From: Scolanthus callimorphus | Taxonomy: Eukaryota; Cnidaria; Anthozoa; Actiniaria; Edwardsiidae | Assembly (NCBI GenBank): GCA_033964015.1 | Contig: CM066914.1 | Span: forward strand, 10,717,831 to 10,781,830 | Direction of reading: 5' to 3' | Length of the DNA: 64,000 nt | Shown here: piece after piece, positions 57,615 to 64,000 of the stretch | Numbering within the stretch: position 1 is the stretch's first letter | Layout of the letters: each line of letters starts with the position of its first letter | Program-made: the position numbers and the translations under genes | The notes under the pieces: model-generated | What the model saw: only the letters and a program-made list of their open reading frames with translations | Databases searched by the model: none | Told to the model about the DNA's origin: nothing

Positions 57615-60600
57615 AACCTAGTCCAATGAACCTTTCTGAGAGACGTGCCGATAAGAATTTAAGGTCGGTTGCATACGAATTTAAGATCGGTTGCTACGCG
57701 GAAGTCGGTAATATTATTTGCCTACGAATTTTGTTGATCAGGCTTCCCGTCGAGCTTTTATCAATATCCGATCATAGAGTTCCTCATTAGAACTTATTTC
57801 TTATTTAACTAAAACGTTCGTAAATAAAAAGCTCCCCGTTTGCCTGCTGAGTTGAGCTAACAACTAGAAGAACACATTGGGCGGTTCCTCCATCCCAACT
57901 AGTTTGCCGTGTAACGAGAATCGTACATTCCATCAAACAGTCACGTGACCGTATTGATAGGCGTGTCGAATTCCAGTCAGGAAGCTCGCTATACGCTTAC
58001 AATCAAAACCAGTAGAGTGTCAATTCTGGCGCGAAAAGATTGGTCGCGTAGTGGCGAAATTTTGATCACGTGCTCACTTTTTCGTGTACCACATGATCAG
58101 ATATTTTCCACATGATCAGATATTTTTCAGACCTAGGTGCGAGTTGACGTAAACAACTAACTAAACACGACTGAAATTGTTGAAGCCTTGAGATCTTTTC
58201 TGCTAGCATGGAGATCAAGAGTTCTTTTCTAGAGATCACTAGCAATTCTTTGATAAGAAAAACCTTTTAAATTTGCGAAAAGTCGTTTCGCAAAAGCTCA
58301 ACCTTGAACTGAAAGTTAGCCATCTTGTCACAGCAGACAAGAAACAACAAGACAGCCAGCTGAAAAAGTTAATCACGTGGTACACGGAATAGTGAGCACG
58401 TGATCAAAATTTCGCCACTACGCGACCAATCTTTTCGCGCCAGAATTGACACTCTACTGGTTTTGATTGTAACTATGGAGGACAGATCCGAACATTTCCT
58501 GGACAATTTTTGTCCCAAACGGCAGTCTTATCTCGTAAACTGTTAACACGATAATCGTTAGTGTCGCTTTAGAGGCAGTACGATGTTTTATTTCTCAAGC
58601 CCTTGTTTCCAAATACACGCACACAAAATCGTTCCTCGTCATCATTTTCCTCTTTTACGAGCGATTATCGTGCTATGTATGTATAAAAATAGTTGATAAA
58701 ACTAGATTGTATCGTACGCCAACCATAGGAGTCCAGGATTGTGCGTTCATGGAAAACGGGATTCCTGAATCCTGAACTAGTGGGGTATCGCCATTTTGTT
58801 TTTACAAAAAAAAAAAAGATTTTGGGGCACTTCCAGGTGTTTTATATTCTCTGACCACGTGACTATAAATGACTTGCCAAAAACAATGGCAAAGAGAGCG
58901 ATAATGGCAAGACTGGCAATGTGAATGATCAGTTATGCAAGTGAGAGAGAAACCGAGTGACTGCGTCTGTGAGAATAACAATCTGAGTAATGTTTTTAAT
59001 GTGGAACTCCACACTGTATTCTTTCCACAGTTTTGTAACGAAGTCAAGGTCGACACTTTGTTCTCCACTTGTTTAACAGCTCGGTATATTTCCTGTTCGG
59101 GAAACGCGTAACGTGACACCGACCCATTGTTCTAGTACAAAAAATACGAAAAAATCTGCCAAAATTTTCAGCTGAAAGAAATCGTCCAATAGCAGCCTAG
59201 ATTAGTTTCCTTGGTAATAAATACATCCGGGATATTTTAGATTGAAGGTAGCAAGAGAGCATGGCGGTGAAATCGTGGTGTTTGAGGACGAGACAACTTT
59301 CAAAAGTTACGTTTTTGTCAAAGGGCTTCCTACTGAGAAACTCCATATTGGTCTTCGTTCACAGTGGAATGTCTGAATTTACTCTGATAGCGAATTTTCC
59401 TGCTCTTAAGAATAATTTTTCTGGATTCTATAATGCACAAAGTGTCAACCAGCGAAGTTTCACGTCTGGTAACCTCCTGAGAAAAATGGTAACTCTTCTT
59501 GAATGGACACAGGCGCATTGAGCGCATTCGTGTTATACAATTACCGGCACACTAAGTTATCTCGCTTGTGCACAGAACTATAAAGAAACTATGAATTCAG
59601 GTTCTGACTCCTTCAAGTTTCTCTTTAGATTTGGACGAGTCTTAGCTCTCCAATCTCGTGGTTTGGAATCATTTCTAGCAACCGGCACTAGAGACTCCAC
59701 AACGATCGCTAGTTATCTCTTGTAATTATAATACTGACTAGTGTAGAACAAGACAAGAAGCACAATCACTTTTGCCCGCATCATTTTCTGTCACTCCGAA
59801 TCAAGAATAATATTTTATCAGTGTGTACATGGCCAAGTTGTGGTGCTTTCAGTATGAATAAAAAACGTTACCCACGCATACTAAACTCAAACTCGGCCGT
59901 GTGCGTATTTCAGAGATAATTCTATCTTTTCCTAGCTGTTTAGCCTGTATCCGATTTATTTTCTTTCGAATAACTGCGATGAAACAAATATATTCTTCTA
60001 TTTTGCTATTCAGCAACTCCTCTGTGCTTTTACTGCCCAGACAACTAAGATTTTGTGTCCAGTTATTTTACATGTTCACAAGACGCTACAGCTGACATTC
60101 GAGCTCGCAATGTTTTGGTTGGGGTAATTGTTTTCAATGACTTCCCGAACTGGAAATGTACCGAGGTGTTTAAGGACTGGCGCACCCTAAACATTTTTAT
60201 AGATGTTATTTTTTAGATCTAAACGTATGAAGAGGTGGTACTCCCCTCTCGTTTTCATGCTTATTGTGCATGAGTACGAGGGAATAATTTAGGTCTTGAT
60301 TATTGAAGTATTCAATCTGTTTTTGCGGTATTAGAACGTCACAACAAGCTATCGATCAAAGGTTTGAGAAGCATCTGTTATCAGTCCAATTCTGGTTATT
60401 AATTATTCATTACGGTTTACTCTACTGGTTATTCACGCAATCTTCATAATAATATTTATATCCTTTTGAAAATTATTTGAAAACCGACGAATTCTTAAAC
60501 TATCCGTCTTTTTGAACCGCAGAGTAGTCTTTTATTATGCAAAAATGAAATGTGGCGTCTAAATATTTCTTATTCCCCAGTATGTTATGGAAATAATTAT

Positions 60601-61082
60601 TTGAGCAACAAGCGCGGTTGGGGATAAAACCACAAGTATAAATATCGGTCGGCATTGTATTGATGAATAAGTCGTTTTCGCCTTATTCAAGGTTGATTGA
60701 ATCGCGAGAATTTTATTGCCCTGGTGACAACCAATTAACAAGTACAGTAGAAATAACAGGGATTTCGATTGTTCAAAGTCCTTGTCACTTGGAGATTCTG
60801 TTTTCATTCTGTTTTTCACTATACCACGATTCTATAAAGAACAGAAAATGGCAGGTGCGCTGATCAAACCAAAGAGTAGCATTTATACGGATACAGGCCA
60901 CGATGAGTCTGAGTGATAACATTATTATAAATGATCCACGGATTTAGATAGCTCTAAATAACCCACAAATGTATATTTTGCTACGAGGACGTAGTGTGGA
61001 AGAACTTGAATAACACTCTATAAAGGGATTGGATGAATTATTTGCTGTGGGTTTTGTTTGGCAATTTAATTTAACTTCTGTT
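57615..61082. other. Intergenic region between Tctex1 paralogues 2 and 3
   Basis: Contains the long inverted-repeat element at 57997-58472. Overlapping frames at 58802-59119 (-) and 59261-59521 (+) are of uncertain status: neither shows a domain I know. From 59600 to 61000 the sequence is AT-rich with no supported gene. Confidence 0.55.
57997..58472. mobile_element. Foldback MITE with about 100-bp near-perfect arms
   Basis: Left arm TTACAATCAAAACCAGTAGA then GTGTCAATTCTGGCGCG then GATTGGTCGCGTAGTGGCG is repeated in reverse complement at the right end, through GATCACGTGCTCAC and GTGTACCAC. The arms are almost identical, so the element is young or maintained. The interior has no coding capacity. 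Confidence 0.85.
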
Positions 61083-61625
61083 ATGAGTGGGGTCAAGAAA
61101 CTTCTCAGGCATCTGAGCGAAAGGCGACCTAAAACACCAAGATCACGAACCAAAACATGGCCACCGAAAGACCGAAACAAAGAACCAGTTCTTAACCTTT
61201 CCGAGTCTTTAGCGACTATACCCGAAAGTGCTCACGCTAGGTCGTCGGACAACTCGAGTAAGGATTTGTTGTGGAGGGACGAGGGATTTAACGAGGTATC
61301 ACAGGACGAGGGAATTTGCCAGGTGATCCGAGAAATCCTTTCCTCGTATCTTCAGCAGTTTAGCGAATATGAGCATGAGTTGTTTGGTCGGCTTTGTAAC
61401 ATGCTTAGCGAGCTCATCAAGACGTGTGTTGTGGATATGTGTGAGGACAAGTGTAAAGTGATTGTCAATGTCTTTATCGGTGCCATTCGTGGTCAAGGGA
61501 TCGATGCCGCTAGCCAGTGCACGTGGACACCCATGCGTGACAAATTCGCGACGGCGAGTTATCAGAACGATACGCTCTTTGCTGTGGGCGTTGTGTTTTT
61601 AGTGCATCCTAACGAGGGTTGTTGA
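61083..61625 (+). CDS. Tctex1-domain protein with N-terminal extension, paralogue 3
   Basis: Intronless; 180 aa from MSGVKKLLRHLSE at 61083, or 198 aa from an in-frame ATG at 61029. The shorter start is preferred because the upstream residues are hydrophobic and unlike the family. Residues 1-85 are basic and Ser/Thr-Pro rich (RRPKTPRSRTKTWPPK), probably disordered. The Tctex1 domain follows: LCNMLSELIKTCVVDM, KCKVIVNVFIGAIRGQGIDA, ASQCTWTPMRDKFATASYQN, DTLFAVGVVF. The layout resembles the longer TCTEX1D-type members rather than the minimal light chains. More diverged than the other two paralogues and on the opposite strand. Confidence 0.85.
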   Translation: MSGVKKLLRHLSERRPKTPRSRTKTWPPKDRNKEPVLNLSESLATIPESAHARSSDNSSKDLLWRDEGFNEVSQDEGICQVIREILSSYLQQFSEYEHELFGRLCNMLSELIKTCVVDMCEDKCKVIVNVFIGAIRGQGIDAASQCTWTPMRDKFATASYQNDTLFAVGVVFLVHPNEGC

Positions 61626-62432
61626 CATATTTGATCATAATAGCTAAGGATACAAGCAGACATGTGATGGGGAGGGTCTTAGCCTGCGAAACAGCCTCTC
61701 GGAAAGCGCTCCCGGAAAGCCGTATCTGAAGCTGTTCTAGCGCTTCGAAATGCGAAATAAAGTTGTTGTTGGTCAAAAAGGGAAGATTGGGCTCTCGGAA
61801 AGCGCCTGTTGAGCAAGCTAGGAGGGTCTTGTTATTGGAGATTCTTAGTAAAAAGCTGGTTTTCATATGTCTGGAAGCGTCGAGGACGCTTAGTGTTTCC
61901 CGACCATCCCCGTCATTTCCCGACAAACACGGCATCACGGATGGTCGGCGAACGTCTGGTATGCGATCGGGAAAATACTATTGCTATATCACATCCCAGG
62001 TTTATATCCTAGTTTTTATATGGAAAACAGTCTTTATGGACTCGTGTTTTAACTTAGTCAGATTCCAATCTCGTACCCAGAGCCCGTCGTCTTTTGGCCA
62101 GGGCTCTGGGGGAATCCGATTTGTGAGCATGCGCGGTAGGTCAAAAACGTAACAAACTTTCATACAACGTTCAAACCGGAAACCCAGAATCTGGGTTTTA
62201 AAAAAATCGATTCCCCCAGAGCCCTGAATCTTGCCGCTGGCCAAAAGATGACGGGCTCTGGGTACGAGATTGAGTCAGCTTCATGGTCATGTTCATATCG
62301 TACCGAGGACACAGTAACTACTACGTGAAACAGAATTCTTTCTTTTTTCTCATATAAATAGTTTATGGCATGCACACTTTGTTATTTGTATTAAATACAT
62401 TATCATCTTTACTTCCTCGATTGAATTTCTCT
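61626..62432. other. Intergenic region between Tctex1 paralogue 3 and the LGR gene
   Basis: Convergent 3' ends. Includes two CTCTCGGAAAGCGC words (about 61697 and 61792) and the foldback element at 62067-62272. No gene is supported. Confidence 0.6.
62067..62272. mobile_element. Foldback MITE, CTCGTACCCAGAGC family
   Basis: CAATCTCGTACCCAGAGCCC then GTCGTCTTTTGGCCAG on the left is complementary to CTGGCCAAAAGATGACGGGC then TCTGGGTACGAGATTG on the right. A second inner pair is GGCTCTGGGGGAATC and GATTCCCCCAGAGCC. Relatives lie at 8980, 24040, 26361 and 30535. Confidence 0.85.
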
Positions 62433-64000
62433 CTAGCATGGCGTGACCATGACCATGGGCATTTCCGTGCCGTTTTTGTTCCCCTCCCCGGGAGGGGTAG
62501 TGTTTTTGTTTTGATTGTCCATTGCCTTGCGGCAGTCCTGTATGGTATGCTTGGCATCGTTACAATTGCATGATATGTTCGACAACTTAGCGCCCGCGAT
62601 GATCACCTCACGAGCTGAAGTGCGTCTGATCTTCATGTCCGCCTTATTTGGAGTCCCATTCTCGTGTTGGTGTAAGGGCGCGGTTTCGTGGTCAAACGTG
62701 TCTACTACCGAGTCGTAATCTGACGAATACCTCTTGTGTTCGTCTTGTTTCTTGGTGCAAGAGGAAAACCCCATACGAGGAAGCGCGAGAAATGCACATG
62801 ACGTCCCTGAATCCTTTGAATTTGTAGAGGCTTTGGAGCGTATGCTGCGCCTTTGTGGATCTGACAGAGACCCGGAGACGGAGTTGTTGGGTGAAACTCG
62901 ATAAGAATTCAAGCTAGTTTTGCTCCCCATATAAGCCTTGGAAGTGTTAGGCAGAGACGCTAGCTGGTCTAGTAATTTATTACTTAGTTTGTCGATGCTC
63001 TTTTGGCAGAGTCCGAATCGCTTTACCAAGTCTAAAACGTCTAGCTGGAAATGCTTCGTACCGAGTGCGTAAAGGTACGGATTTGTGAAGGCGTTGATTG
63101 GATAAACAAACACCAATAGAAACTTAGATGTAGAGACATCGATGACAGGAGTTCCATATATGGCGACAAGGCTGAACAAGGCGATGGGAAACCAACAGGT
63201 GAAGTTTGAAAACACAAGTAGAGCCATGCGCTTGGCAACACGACTTTCCACACGTAACGCGGTAGAACATCGCGCGCCACCAAGGCTACAGTACATCCGG
63301 CCATAACAGAACAGCACGCTAAGGAACGCCAGCCCGTTCGTGATCAGTAGAAATGTTACATAAGCTGCGGAGACAGGGTTCTCAACGTTGAACGGCAAAC
63401 AGATCGCTACCTTGTTATACGAGCTGACACCCACTAACGGTAGCGTGGCGAGAGTTAGCGCGAAAAGCCACCCGCAGGTCATCAGTATTGTGACTTGTTT
63501 GACCGACAGATGCATGTCATTCTTGAGTGGGTGAACTATGGTGTAGTATCTCTCCAGAGTCACTATCGTCAAAGTATACACCGCTAGTTCTGTTGATAAG
63601 ATAGACAGGAACCCCGCCAGCTTGCACCCTGTGCCGAATTGCCACGCTCTGGCGTGATTCTGATACTCCCCAAAAGTGTGCGCATCGGCACTGACCACCA
63701 TACCAAGGTAGATTCCCATGAAAAAGTTCGCTATAGCCAGGTTAGACATGAGGATCCGGTACATAGACGCGCTACGCCGGCTTGACGCTAGTACGACCAG
63801 CTGGAACCCATTGCCCATTATAGCGAATATAGCCACTGCCCAAGAGCAGACCCGCAGACCCATAGTGCCCATAATGTCCTCGCAAGGGTTGAACGCGTCC
63901 GGTTGGGGCTGACAGTCTAGTGATGGGGCTGAGGGAGGGTCGACTGTCGGGTACACAGACGCATCCCTGTTAACACATCTCTTGGGAGTTGGTTTGATAA
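62433..64000 (-). CDS. LGR-type G protein-coupled receptor, 7TM exon (5' part beyond the window)
   Basis: The frame is open to the window edge, so this is the 3' exon of a gene whose leucine-rich-repeat ectodomain lies beyond 64000. About 520 aa are visible. The hinge end reads CQPQPDAFNPCEDIMG, diagnostic of the glycoprotein-hormone receptor/LGR family. Seven membrane segments follow: TM1 with MGNGF, TM2 NLAIANFFMG, TM3 ending TLERYYTI (the ERW/DRY-type motif), TM6 CWFPIALF, TM7 NAFTNPYLYA (NPxxY). The roughly 190-residue tail is Ser/Thr-rich (SKTSLNSYRVSPNNSVSGS) and ends MVMVTPC. The receptor should couple an extracellular hormone-like ligand to G proteins at the plasma membrane. A subtype cannot be set without the LRRs; there is no frame break. 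Confidence 0.9.
   Translation of the reverse strand, partial: IKPTPKRCVNRDASVYPTVDPPSAPSLDCQPQPDAFNPCEDIMGTMGLRVCSWAVAIFAIMGNGFQLVVLASSRRSASMYRILMSNLAIANFFMGIYLGMVVSADAHTFGEYQNHARAWQFGTGCKLAGFLSILSTELAVYTLTIVTLERYYTIVHPLKNDMHLSVKQVTILMTCGWLFALTLATLPLVGVSSYNKVAICLPFNVENPVSAAYVTFLLITNGLAFLSVLFCYGRMYCSLGGARCSTALRVESRVAKRMALLVFSNFTCWFPIALFSLVAIYGTPVIDVSTSKFLLVFVYPINAFTNPYLYALGTKHFQLDVLDLVKRFGLCQKSIDKLSNKLLDQLASLPNTSKAYMGSKTSLNSYRVSPNNSVSGSLSDPQRRSIRSKASTNSKDSGTSCAFLALPRMGFSSCTKKQDEHKRYSSDYDSVVDTFDHETAPLHQHENGTPNKADMKIRRTSAREVIIAGAKLSNISCNCNDAKHTIQDCRKAMDNQNKNTTPPGEGNKNGTEMPMVMVTPC

Noticed and set aside
59261..59521. 86-codon forward frame starting MAVKSWCLRTRQ
   Set aside because: Unrecognised, overlapped by an equally long reverse frame, and no splice or paralogue support; could be real but not supportable.

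Overview
This is a eukaryotic, animal genomic window, most likely from a cnidarian and probably an anthozoan. The reasons are small exons with GT-AG introns, AATAAA signals, dense miniature inverted-repeat elements, a tRNA-derived SINE, an L2/CR1-type retrotransposon tail, and an animal gene set (LGR-type receptor, Tctex1 proteins, CD39-family nucleotidase, mosaic extracellular protease). The organism call is inference. No bacterial operon, CRISPR array or rRNA is present.

Layout. 2.2-8.5 kb (+): seven-exon carnitine acyltransferase (CPT1-like) gene whose catalytic histidine position is not histidine. 10.5-13.2 kb (-): secreted ENTPD5/6-like nucleoside diphosphatase. 16.4-22.6 kb (+): exons of a secreted protein with a fibronectin-III-like part and propeller-like repeats. 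22.7-29.6 kb (+): EGF, lustrin-type Cys domain, six-bladed YWTD propeller, CCP/sushi, Ig and trypsin-like protease exons, probably one mosaic protein that may be continuous with the preceding exons. 30.8-35.0 kb (-): nine-exon adaptor joining a MyD88/IRAK-type death domain to an SH2 domain. 37.6-51.3 kb (+): eleven-exon protein kinase (TKL/RIPK/IRAK-like) ending in a Nudix-like domain. 51.9-61.6 kb: three intronless Tctex1-domain genes. 62.4 kb to the window end (-): 7TM exon of an LGR-type glycoprotein-hormone receptor, continuing beyond the window.

The most interesting region is 30.8-51.3 kb. A death-domain/SH2 adaptor and a kinase/Nudix fusion lie head to head, which suggests, but does not prove, an innate-immune-like signalling pair. 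The mosaic protease resembles MASP/complement proteases in its CCP-protease end but carries an LDLR-type propeller and an Ig domain instead of CUB domains.

Two window-wide patterns matter for anyone using this annotation. First, several otherwise sound exons carry single-base shifts, mostly apparent one-base losses and several at homopolymers. They look like residual sequencing errors, though true gene decay is not excluded. Second, four genes carry short local tandem duplications (58-101 bp) at exon ends, three of them copying a splice site. Intergenic and intronic DNA is rich in MITEs, minisatellites and one near-identical 2,255-bp tandem duplication.
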